Of a stretch of DNA of 64,000 bases, positions 24,844 to 34,519 are shown piece by piece. The notes under the pieces were generated by a model that did no database searches, had not been told where the DNA came from, and was given only the letters and a program-made list of their open reading frames with translations. Made by a program: the position numbers and the translations under genes. The stretch is taken from contig WTXG01000008.1 of the NCBI GenBank assembly GCA_022496185.1, positions 372,001 to 436,000 on the forward strand. Direction: 5' to 3'. Numbering within the stretch: the stretch's first letter is position 1; the number at the start of each line of letters is the position of its first letter. The stretch is from Multifurca ochricompacta. Its lineage: Eukaryota; Basidiomycota; Agaricomycetes; Russulales; Russulaceae.

Positions 24844-25764
24844 AAGCGCCAGTGCAAGCAAATTATAAAAGGGTACGAAGCTGTAGGAACTCGAGCTGGA
24901 ACGGCATGAGATGTAATTGTTGTGTGTTAAATATAAAATAAAATAAACGATCTATTGCTTGCCCTTGCTCCAGCGAGGGGTCACGGGGTCGTGGACGACC
25001 GGCACCGCCAAAAAAGTGGAATCAGGGACGGTCGCGTGGTGATGCGGTCGCAACTCGATACACTTTGAAAAAAAAAAGCCAAACCGAGGAGCATTCACAG
25101 CATTACCACCACTACGCAGCTTGTGAGCGCAGTGGAATGGAAAACTGAAGGCATGAGGGATCCACCTGTAGATAGATGGTAGTCAAGTAAGCAATCTTCG
25201 TGTCGTGTTGGATGATGAATTGTTCGGTTAGCAACAGCAAAACAATCAGCAATCAATATTATGTAATGTATGTATGTACGTACTTACGTACATACAAATT
25301 TGATGGGATGGAAAATACCGATATCGGAGTTGGAAATTAATAGTGGGGAGGAGCGGAAGCGGGCGGAAGAAGGGGTGAGTGTGAGGGAGAGTGAGGTGTA
25401 TGCGTCCTTTCGTTTCCCATTTTCCGAGGACGCGGAAATCGTATCGTCCTGGTGGAGCCTGAAGCGCACACCGCCTTTCTCTTTCCCATCACCGTCAACA
25501 GTACGACGGTGGCCTCTTCTCGAGTAGCCTTTCTTTTTGTCTTCTTGGACGGTTCGTACCTCCCTTTTTTTTTTTTAATTCTCCTCGTTAGTCCGGTGCT
25601 GATCGGAATTTCTTTGCACGAAGATTAGCACTGCTCTGGGGTGCCACTGACGCTGATCTCAATTTTATTTTTGATTCTGGCTCTTTTCAAAGGGATTTCA
25701 TAGACGCTCCCTCAAAACCCTCGCTCTTTGTACGCATATATCCTCCACACCTTTTTTTCCCCCC
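24844..25764. other. Intergenic region with a perfect inverted repeat
   Basis: About 0.9 kb between two same-direction genes. It has AAATATAAAATAAAATAAA near 24930-24948, a perfect 12-bp inverted repeat at 25271-25296 (own entry), and pyrimidine-rich sequence from 25540 to the next start, typical of fungal promoters. Confidence 0.6.
25271..25296. repeat. Perfect 12-bp inverted repeat, 2-nt spacer
   Basis: The arms TGTATGTACGTA and TACGTACATACA are exact reverse complements separated by CT. It lies about 470 bp upstream of the membrane-protein start at 25765. It could be a cruciform or a site for a dimeric regulator, or simply a by-product of a GTAT/GTAC microsatellite (GTATGTATGTACGTAC). Confidence 0.8.
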
Positions 25765-27099
25765 ATGCAACGCGCACGCAATCAACTCGTCAAACGCCAG
25801 ACGACCTTTGTGCCCGTCCCCTCCGCTTCTGGTGTCACGGGCGGCGCGACAGCTGTCTCCGGGGTTGGTTTAGGTAGTAGCTTATTGCTTGGTCCTTCGG
25901 CCTCAGCTGTTGCCTCCGTCTCCAACGCCCTCAACCCCAATGACCCTGTGATCACTATTACGTCCAGTTCAACTCCTATTCGTACTGACACTGCGTCTTC
26001 CACATCTCCCGCCTCGTCCTCGTCCTCGTCTTCGTCCACTTCCTCCGTATCAACAGGTGCTATAATCGGCATATCCTTTGGAGTATTTTTTGTTGCTGTT
26101 GGTGCCATGTTTGCGGTGTATACGTACTTCAAGAAGCGTACTGTCTCGCAAGCCAGAAAACCTGTTGCTCGTGGTCCTCCACCAGCCTCTCGTGGTAACG
26201 AAGGCGCCAAAAGAAATGGCAGTGACAAGCAGTGGGGTCAACTGGAGGACGGCAATGATCACTGGGAGGTCAAGGACAAGTCACCTTCAAGGGGTGTCAA
26301 CCTCACAAGTTCGAAAACCCCTGAAAGTGATGACAAGTTTGGTTTGTTCGAGAAGGACCCTAGCGTTCGTTCAGTATCGGATGAAAAGGCCAACCTCTCT
26401 GACAACCACACATTCGATCCGTCAACAATGCCCAATTTCGCCAAATACCATCCCGGTCTTGCTGAGGAACTCTCGAATGTCCCACCAGTTCGACCGTTTG
26501 CTCCCCGTTCAGAGGGCCCACCGGTCGTCTCATGGGGTGGTGAGACAGTCAATGGCTCTTTCCTCTCCATACATGCGTCGGCGTCGGATACCATGTCACC
26601 CACGGCTGTCACAGCTCGACAAACGCCACAAACCACCGATTCTGCACAGCACCGCTGGGAATCTGCCGAGGTACTCATTATGGATGAACAAGTAAAGGAG
26701 CGACTGAACGTCGACTCTGACGCAACGCAGAACCCTTTCAATGATGATTCGGTAGTCTCCCGAACAAGTAATGCTGGAGACGACTCGGGCTCACGGAAAA
26801 GTGGTGGCAATCCCTTCTTCAACGCGTCTCAACATGACCCCTTTTCCGACCGTTCTTCGAGATCACGGAAATCGTCCATTTCAACCATCAAGCGTTCCCG
26901 CTCCAACTCTATCTCTAGCGGTGGTACCATCCGCGCAGGGGCGAGCGAGAACGCTCTCTTATCTATCATCGCTGCCTTGGACACCACACCTATTGCCCCA
27001 GATGACCTGACCAATCGCGTCTCTATGCAGACCGTAGCTACGTCGGTATATACCAATGCAGAGGGCACCATTGTCCCAGCAACGCCGAAAGCGTTCTGA
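25765..27099 (+). CDS. Single-pass membrane protein with Ser-rich ectodomain and NPF motifs
   Basis: Intronless 444-residue frame, unusual here where nearly every gene has introns. Residues 1-97 are Ser/Thr/Ala-rich with a poly-Ser run at about 82-96. One hydrophobic segment (TGAIIGISFGVFFVAVGAMF, about 97-122) ends in the stop-transfer KKR. The long hydrophilic tail has two NPF motifs (QNPFNDD and GNPFFNAS) and a nearby DPF, which are known docking motifs for EH-domain and AP2-type endocytic proteins. A basic Ser-rich stretch (RSRKSSISTIKRSRSNSISS) follows. There is no cleavable signal peptide; the N-terminus carries LVKRQ, a Kex2-like KR. The architecture resembles fungal Mid2/Wsc-like or Skg6-like plasma-membrane proteins, but no family is recognised. 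Confidence 0.72.
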   Translation: MQRARNQLVKRQTTFVPVPSASGVTGGATAVSGVGLGSSLLLGPSASAVASVSNALNPNDPVITITSSSTPIRTDTASSTSPASSSSSSSSTSSVSTGAIIGISFGVFFVAVGAMFAVYTYFKKRTVSQARKPVARGPPPASRGNEGAKRNGSDKQWGQLEDGNDHWEVKDKSPSRGVNLTSSKTPESDDKFGLFEKDPSVRSVSDEKANLSDNHTFDPSTMPNFAKYHPGLAEELSNVPPVRPFAPRSEGPPVVSWGGETVNGSFLSIHASASDTMSPTAVTARQTPQTTDSAQHRWESAEVLIMDEQVKERLNVDSDATQNPFNDDSVVSRTSNAGDDSGSRKSGGNPFFNASQHDPFSDRSSRSRKSSISTIKRSRSNSISSGGTIRAGASENALLSIIAALDTTPIAPDDLTNRVSMQTVATSVYTNAEGTIVPATPKAF

Positions 27100-27564
27100 T
27101 GTTTTGTATTCTCCTCTTCTCATCTTCTCTTTTATAGTAAGTCTTTTTTTCTTTGACGCGCTGTCCCCCTTTTTCTTCTTGTGTTGGGGAGACTAGCGAT
27201 AGCGTTATTGCGGCGTTGTGTACAAGTACATTGGGCATCTGCCCATCCATCCACTCATTACCTTTTCGCCCAATCCTTCTTGCGATCCCGCACCCATACT
27301 TTTTATTTGTAGGTTGGAGAACAGTTCCTTTCATTCGTTTGTGCATTGCACACTGTTTGCTTATTTTTACTTTTTACTGTTATTATTTTTTATTCACGAT
27401 TGCACTCTTACCCTACATTGTCGCACTCAGACCGCGCACTATCCAGGTTAGATAGCACGTTGAATTAAAACCCAATGTCGTTATTGCCAGAGGAAGCTCT
27501 GTCGTCTACGGAGTAGTGAAGTGATTATTAATTATCACATTACTCGGGTTGGCTGAGTGCAGAC
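27100..27564. other. Intergenic, T-rich 3' region
   Basis: About 465 bp of T/C-rich sequence between two plus-strand genes. It probably holds the 3' UTR of the membrane protein and the transporter promoter. The short open frames here are low-complexity hydrophobic translations of T-rich DNA. Confidence 0.5.
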
Positions 27565-29975
27565 ATGCGCTTCAACGACCATACAGAATCTGTATCTGCG
27601 GAAGCGGAAGCATCCCCGCTACTTCCCTCATCCCCCTCTCCTGCAAAACCCGTAAATCTCCGCGGGGGCACGCTCTCCGTACACCCCGACGGCGAACACT
27701 ATTCGTATGCATACGGACCAACGGGTCTTGAGGGACTACGCGCCAACACGTACACCCTCCGTTGTGCCATGTTCGCTTCACTCGGCGGCCTCACGTTCGG
27801 ATACGACCAGGGCGTCATCGCGAATGTTCTCGTCATGGAAGATTTTGTCACGCGGTGGCCGGTCGGGGCATGGGAGCGTGGACTCATGAGTGCGTTTTTT
27901 TTAATATTTCATTCTTCGCTTGGCTGCATTCATTGGATGGGAGGTACTCAAGGACGTCGACAGCTGCGGTACTCGAACTGGGGTGTATGTTTGGCGCTCT
28001 TAGCGCGGGTATATTGGCCGATAAGATTCGAGACGGTGGTCAATAGCCTTTGCGTGTGGTGCGTGTTTATGGGACGGTCGCGTGTATACGCGCACGTTAG
28101 CTAATTAAACCTTTATGAAGCCGTCTTTTGCCTAGGTTCTGCTTTACAGACATGGGCACAGTCCCTGACGCAAATCACGCAGGGAAGGGCGATTGGTGGG
28201 CTTGGCGTTGGCGCGCTCAGGTATATGGCCTCACCAATTGCCTCTTCATGCATGCCATTCAGGTCATCCTGACAAGCCTGATGGCACCCTATGATCTAGT
28301 ATGCTCTCTCCGCTGTATATGGCAGAGATCAGTCCACCGGAGGTGCGAGGCTCGTTGCTTGCGCTGGAACAACTTTCTATCGTTCTTGGATGTGTGGTTG
28401 GGTTTTGGACTGGATTTCTCACTCGAAACGGTCATTTCGCAACGCCTTCCACAGAGCTCAGCCGTCTAATCCAAGATTCGTATTGTAGTCACAGGGAGTC
28501 TATCTTGGCGAATACCGCTGGGACTGCAGATTATTCCTGGGATTATCCTTGGCTTGGGTACCTTCGCATTACCTGCTTCCCCACGTCTTCTTGTTCTCCA
28601 AGGGCAAAGAGAAGCAGCTCTTGCATCCCTCGCTAAATTACGTCTTCGTCCCCTTTCTGAGGCAAGGACGGACCCACTCGTTCAGGTCCGTGCAGACTCA
28701 CCCTAGCGACTTCCAATAATATCCATCTAATGTCCTGAAGATTGAAATGTTGGAAATGGAAGCCGAGGCAATCACGCTGCAAAGAGCAAGTCCAACTGGT
28801 GAAGGTCGACCTTTGCGAAATGAAGCTCTGGCGTGGGCCAGGCTCTTCGACCGCCGATATATCGACCGGACTCTCGTAGGGGTAATGATCATGTTCTTCC
28901 AACGTTGAGTGTCCCTTGCCCCGCCATTAGCTAGACATTAATTGCTACTTTCTACAGAGTGGAGTGGTATCAACGCGTTAATCTACTACGGCCCATTACT
29001 CATGCGTAACCTCGGCTTCAGCGGAGGTACTGTCTATCTCTTGGTAGCTGGGGGAACAAACATTGTCCAGTTTTTGGCCGTATTTCCGGCCATATTATAC
29101 ATGGACAAATGGGGTGGGTTGTTCTCGTGACTCATCTTCTCCGCCTCTGCTTAAGTTGCCCCTTCTGGATAGGGCGAAAGCCTCTCCTTCGAATAGGCAG
29201 CGTTACGATGGCAGCATCACACCTTCTCATTGCCTTATTGGTATGTACACCGTGTACACGTGCATGAGAGTTGTCTCAACTGGCGCATGTCAGATCTTTG
29301 AATTCGGTGGTGAATGGGGCAATCACGCGAACGCAACCTGGATTGCTGTTAGGTATGATATGCCGCTCATTTTTCACCGCCGCGGCTCTTACGGGATTGC
29401 CTAGTTGCGTCTACTTTTTCACTGCTGCTTATGGGATGAGTTTTGGCCCGGTTGGTTGGGTCCTCCCAAACGAGGTGTTCCCGTTGACTCTGAGAGGGAA
29501 AGGTGCCGCGCTATCAACGGCGTCAAACTGGCTTAATAACTGTATGTCCCGAACACACATAGTTTACGTTCAAGGGTTGCTGATAAGTCATGGGACGGTT
29601 AGTTTTCATCGGTCTCATCACACCGGCACTCATGGAAAATTCTCCTGCGTAAGCCCTTTCCAGAAAAATGCTAGTAACATCAGCTTGATATAATTTGCAT
29701 TTTTCAGACTGACCTTTGGTGTTTTTGGGAGTGCGTGCTTCTTGGCATATCTCTGGGCAACACACATCGTTCCCGAGACGGCGAATGTGTCATTAGAAAC
29801 GATAGACGAGTTGTTTGGATCTCCAGCAAGCCAAGAGGATATGCTTATGAAGAAACAGGTCCGTGCTCCCCTTAGCCACTTGACCCATCAGCTGACCGTG
29901 ACTGACCAGGTGGAAAGAGATCTTGGATTATATGACTTGGTGCGTGAGCTGTCGGGAGATAACGGTGAACGATGA
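27565..29975 (+). CDS. MFS sugar-type transporter
   Basis: Major facilitator of the sugar porter family. Blocks in order: FASLGGLTFGYDQGVIANV (helix 1 loop), TAVLELGCMFGALSAGILAD, GRAIGGLGVGAL then YMAEISPPEVRGSLLALEQL, GFWTGFLTRN, PLGLQIIPGIILGLG, ASPRLLVLQGQREAA, WSGINALIYYGPLL (QQWSGIN over an intron), WVLPNEVFPLTLRGKGAALS and the terminal VPETANVSLETIDELFG. The PETxxxSLE signature is characteristic of sugar porters and not of siderophore exporters. Many short introns. One base appears missing near 28029-28033, where the frame should run ADKIRRRWSI. Start 27565 (MRFNDHTESVS) gives a long cytosolic N-terminus. The cargo is not predictable from sequence. Confidence 0.84.
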
Positions 29976-30662
29976 ATAATGAAGTATAATAATACACAAG
30001 CCTACGCTACGCCGCCGCGCCTATTTAATTTACTTAGATCAGTTTAGATCATCAGCGTGAATCTCCGCGGCCAATCCCGTGGTTCGTGGCGCGTTGCTGG
30101 TGGCGTTATCGTTCGTCTCCAAGTCGACAACGTCAAGTCAAGAAGAACGTGGCCATTATTATCGGAACGTCCTCCTTATCCCGTCTTTCGAGTAAGTTGC
30201 AAGTCAAGGCGAGCTTACTCTTGCTACTCGAAGGAGAAGGTAAAGATAACGTGTGACACAAGACAAGGGACTCGAGGCCCAAGTTTACACAATAATCAAG
30301 AAGAAAAGACAAAGAAAAGAAAAGAAAAGAAAAGAAGGCAACCGATGTTTCATTTCATTTCATTATCTATAGTACCCCTTTTTGGACTTGTGTGCTGTCA
30401 ACGTGGTCATTAACTCGTCGGTCTCCGTCTCCAACAATTCTGACAACCAACCACATCCACTATCACCCCCTGCACATCATCCCCTGCGGGCTACCCGACG
30501 TGTTTACAAGGCATCTGAAGCCTTGACGATCTTTTCCTTAGTCCCCTCTCTATACTCCCTTATTCACTTCCTTCCTTAAATCTCCCGCTCCTTTTTTTTT
30601 GTGCTTTAGGTAGTAACTTGAACAAGACGCAACATACACTCTATACTATACATCCCCCTGTC
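29976..30662. other. Intergenic / promoter of the SH3 membrane protein
   Basis: About 690 bp. It has an AAAGAAAAG-type purine repeat at 30302-30335 and ATTTCATTTCATT at 30348-30363, followed by a pyrimidine-rich stretch with a T9 run ending near 30600. No gene recognised. Confidence 0.5.
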
Positions 30663-31639
30663 ATGGCACCATACCCACGGATATGCTCTCGTGATATAGC
30701 TCCTGATAACTCGAACCCGAACTCGAACCCGAATAAGATCACTCCCGTGGCCATTGTCGGGATTGCTTTAGCCGGCTCTGCCCTTTTCGCCATCTGCTTG
30801 TGGCTGGGCATTCGGGCCTACAGGAAACGGTCTCGCCAACAGCGAGAAAATGAGAAGCAAAGCGCATTCCTGACCGTCAAGGGCGTAATATCAGAGAGCG
30901 ACGAGAAGGCAGACCTCCCCAGGCGAGTTTTTTCCCCACCCGATTAACGGTAATTCTTATGAGATTTGACCGACTCTACTTTACATGACAATAGAATCAC
31001 AGTCAAAGGTCCACCTGGCCAATTCTCCCGGGAGCAGTTGACTGCCTCAATCGTCATGCCCCAACAAAATATTATTCGACCCGATGTGACGAAGGACGAG
31101 ATTCTTCATTACCACATCGCGAACGGAACCATGACGCGCCCGTTCTCCAACACGACCAACAGCAGCACTCTTGCGCCACCCCCCTCCAATATCCCCCCTC
31201 ACGCCCTGTTTCCACCGTCTCTTTCCTGAGTACGGGCGGATCAAACTCCAAGCGAAGCTCATTTTTCAACTTTACGAACCGCCCCGTGTCGACCGCATCC
31301 ACATTTAGCGCCGCTTCGTCCATATTAGGTGTCCAGGGCCGTATGGTCCGTCAGCTATTTGCACCGGTGCTTCCAGACGAGCTTGTCCTTTCGCTCGGAG
31401 AGAAGGTCACAGTGGTCAAATCGTTCGACGATGGTTGGTGTATCGTCGGACGTGAGTCGGTCCTCAAACCTGAAGAGGTCGAAATGGGCGCCGTGCCGGC
31501 ATGGTGTTTCGTCAAGCCCGTGAAGGGTCTCAAAGCCAGTCGTCCGATGCGTACGACCTCCCTCGGTGTTACCGTCCAACTGGATGCAGGTCCAGGGTTT
31601 TCCTCCCGTGACGAACTCATTTCGTGGTCCAACTTTTAA
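30663..31639 (+). CDS. Membrane-anchored SH3-domain protein (Fus1-like architecture)
   Basis: Type I/III membrane protein. A short ectodomain with an NSNPNSNPN run leads to one membrane helix (ITPVAIVGIALAGSALFAIC, residues about 26-51) ending in RAYRKRSRQQ. A cytosolic linker and a C-terminal SH3 domain follow: RQLFAPVLPDELVLSLGEKV (ALYDY-equivalent start), VVKSFDDGWCIVGRE (the conserved W), and VPAWCFVKP (the PxxY-like wall). The order TM-linker-SH3 resembles yeast Fus1 and basidiomycete SH3 membrane proteins; the function is not assigned. The intron at 30923-30994 has a GC donor (AG|GCGAGT). One base is probably missing at CCC 31204-31206, since the linker otherwise ends at TGA 31227-31229 before the SH3 exon frame. 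Confidence 0.75.
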
Positions 31640-32156
31640 CTTCATGTTTCTTTCTTTCCCCTGTTTTTTTTTCTTATTTTTCCCTCTGCGTGTATACCAC
31701 TGCAATTGGAGCGCTGATCGCTTCACCCACATCGAGCATAGGCCTCTATCAAAGCGCAAGCCGCGGCCATCCTATATTACTTGTGCCACACCTCCCACGT
31801 TATCTCCTTTGTGTGTCAGTCAATTTGTCTATCTTTTTATAGCGTCACCCGTTTGTCTCTCGCTGGAATTTCCAACGTTGGAGTTTCAGATGCGTTACAT
31901 GCATACCCTATCACTTTATGTCTTCCAACGGTCCAGCGTTTCTTGATGATTCGCCCTCGTAGATCACTTCACACGTTACGCGCTGTCTTTAGCACACTGG
32001 TTGTACCGTTGACGCACGTGCAAGCTCGCTCGCCGAGATCATACTCATACATATGATGATGCCTTTTAACATCCTTAACCCCTACCGGCCCGGATTCCCG
32101 GGTCACAGAATTGGAGAGGAGAGAGGAGAGTGTCTTCGTCGTTGTTTTCTCATCTC
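31640..32156. other. Intergenic region
   Basis: About 515 bp, T-rich 3' sequence of the SH3 gene followed by a GAGAGGAGAGAGGAGAG run (32112-32130) just before the ASA1 start. No gene seen. Confidence 0.5.
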
Positions 32157-34154
32157 ATGTCCTCTCTTCCCTCCGCTCCCTCACCACTGCATATAATTCG
32201 CTCGCACAGCTCTGCTATAAGCGCGTTGTCCATTTCAAATGACAATGAACGTATTTACTCGGGTGACATCTCCGGTTTAGTCGTGATCACCTCAACAAGG
32301 TCAATCCGGTCCTTGGCTTCATGGAAGGCGCACGCGGATGGCCTCTTAGGCGTTCAGGAATGGGGGAAACAAGTTATCACGTCCGTCTGTAGATCACCAC
32401 TGCGCGAAATGCTGTGAGCCACTGACATGGGGCACCCATATTATAATTATAATTATAATTATAATTATTATCGCTCGCTGGAAAAGCCATGGCCGTGACA
32501 ACAAGTTACATGTATGGAAGCGTCCGACTCCAATACCATCGTTAACGATTGGCGGCGGATCCGCATCCACTTCTGGGATATTAGAACTTGAACTCAGTTG
32601 CTCGCTAGACGTCAATGCCCTCAACTTCTGCCGATTCTCTCTTCTGTCTCACACTACCGGTGGTCGTTCTTCTGGTGTGGAATCGCGGGCTCTGATAGCC
32701 GTTCCGAACCTCATCGAATCGTCGCTGGCAAGCGCGAAACGTTTTTCTCTGTTGTCTCACACAATAATAATAATGGTTGACCCTTCATTGTTCCCTGATT
32801 CAGGCTGATATATGGACGCTTCCGTCCATGGAGAGGGTTCACGCAGCCATCGGGAAAGGAAGATTGGACGGTCCAGTAATACCAGGAACCGATGGCAGAG
32901 CGGTTAAGAATCCGACAGGTACAGGCTTTTTTTTTTTTTTACCCGCGGACCTTTTTTTGTTTTTGTTTTTGTTTTTGTTTTTTTCTTAAGGCATAATCAT
33001 GTCAATGCACCTTTTTCCTACTCCTTACGGTGCAAGAAGGATCTCCGATACGGCATCAAACTCCCACAGGGCCTTATCCCTGATATGTTCTTACGAGAAC
33101 GGCAGCGTAAAGCTATGGCAATACCAGAATATCGAGAAGGAGCGGTCAATCGAAGGTATTGGGTGGAATTGCGTTTGGTCGTTCAAACTCCACGGCGAAT
33201 CCAGTGAGTGACGAGCTGAGCGAGTAAAAAAAAAAATAATAATTAAAAAAAAAATAAAAAACTGTGTGGTGCTACGCACGACGTGCCTTATCGTCGGTTG
33301 TCCCGGCAGTTATGGCAACAGCCATTTCATTGGATTATTCCATGGCCTTGTCCGTGTCAGCAGATCACCTCATTGGCCGATACGACCTGAATGTACGTCG
33401 CGTCCTTACCGCTTCATTCTTAATCCTTGGTAATGACTTCTCACCCACTTTTAAACAAGAAAAATTCTACGGTGGATCCACCAAATTCAGTTAATCCCGC
33501 AGGGACAGTGTATCGAACGAAGCGCCCAGGAAATGGTGCCGTCGTTTTCCACGATGATGACGAGTGTGTGCTGTTGGAGGCTGGGATGGCCGGTACGTTG
33601 TTCATTGGCTTCTCATTAACTATTCCAAATAATCGCACTCTCACACTAAACCGCCTTCCTTCCTTGGGTATTTTTTATTTTTATTTCTCAGTGTGCGACT
33701 CTTCTCCACAAAGTCTTTCAAGTCACTCGGCACGCTAATTTACCACAAAACGGGGGTCCAAGCGCTCGTCTTTGCCCGTGCCTGTACCCGTACCCATACT
33801 CGTGCAAGTCCTGTGGCGTCTAACGCCACGGGCAGAAGCGGGGGTAATAATAACTGTGAGGAAATCCGTACGAATGATATAGGCGACTGTGATGGCATTA
33901 GTGGCGATGGGGATGATGATGTGGATGATGACGATAGTGATGATGAGATGAGTACAGAAGAGAAGGCCGATCGTTCACGGTGGCTCATAAGCGGTGGTAA
34001 GGACGGACGGGTGGTCGTATGGGCGTTAATGGGGTTTAGTACGATACGAGTACGGGAACCGAGTTGTAGTGCTAATGCTAGTGCAACTGCCACAGGGGGG
34101 ACAGGGGACAAGGGACAGGGGACAATTTCTTCTTCAATGTTAGCCTTCGCATGA
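32157..34154 (+). CDS. ASA1: ASTRA-associated protein 1 (WD40 protein)
   Basis: WD-repeat protein of the Asa1/GNB1L family, a cofactor of the Tel2-Tti1-Tti2 / ASTRA assembly that stabilises PIKK kinases. The N-terminus LHIIRSHSSAISALSISNDN, YSGDISGLVVITSTRS, WKAHADGLLGVQEWG and HGRDNKLHVWKRPTPIPSL are family-specific. Later blocks are ADIWTLPSMERVHAAIG, SLICSYENGSVKLWQYQ, MATAISLDYSMALSVSAD, VRLFSTKSFKSLGTL and WLISGGKDGRVVVWAL. Introns are numerous. The one at 32728-32803 uses a GC donor (CTG|GCAAGC), and an early one carries the ATAATT microsatellite. Start chosen at the second Met (MSSLPSAPS); an upstream in-frame ATG exists at 32130. An Asp-rich insert (about 33880-33950) precedes the last repeat. 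Confidence 0.84.
32439..32470. repeat. TATAAT/ATTATA microsatellite
   Basis: About five tandem copies of a 6-bp ATAATT unit inside an ASA1 intron. The unit is nearly self-complementary, so it may form a hairpin in the pre-mRNA. Confidence 0.85.
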
Positions 34155-34519
34155 TGGATAGTGGATAGTGGTCAGCCAGGTCAATCCGGTGTGTGTGTGT
34201 GGTGTGATATAACATAATGTATCAATGAATGAGGACATATACGAGAGAGAGAGAAGTGTTGGGAAAGAAATACACTAGACTACGACAGGCCGGGCAAATA
34301 ATGAGAAAGAAAGAAAGAGACCGAACGTGACGTGATAAATGACAACACGGAGAGAGTGAATCATTATTGGTACAGGAATGCGTCGGTAAACATCCAGGCC
34401 ATTAAACTTCAATAGCTTATACGAATACAAGAAAGCCCTTGGACAATCCCAAGACGCACGATTAAGAGGGCAAAGCAAAAGTAATAGGATGCCACGAAAA
34501 CCCGAATGTGTGGTCATGA

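Noticed and set aside
25782..26228. 148-residue open frame antisense to the membrane protein
   Set aside because: It is the complement of Ser-rich codons; the plus-strand frame has a membrane helix, motifs and a long uninterrupted reading frame.
27565..29975. MFS gene as a siderophore exporter of the neighbouring cluster
   Set aside because: The PETANVSLETIDELFG end and PEVRGSLLALEQL loop are sugar-porter signatures, so a siderophore role cannot be claimed from sequence.
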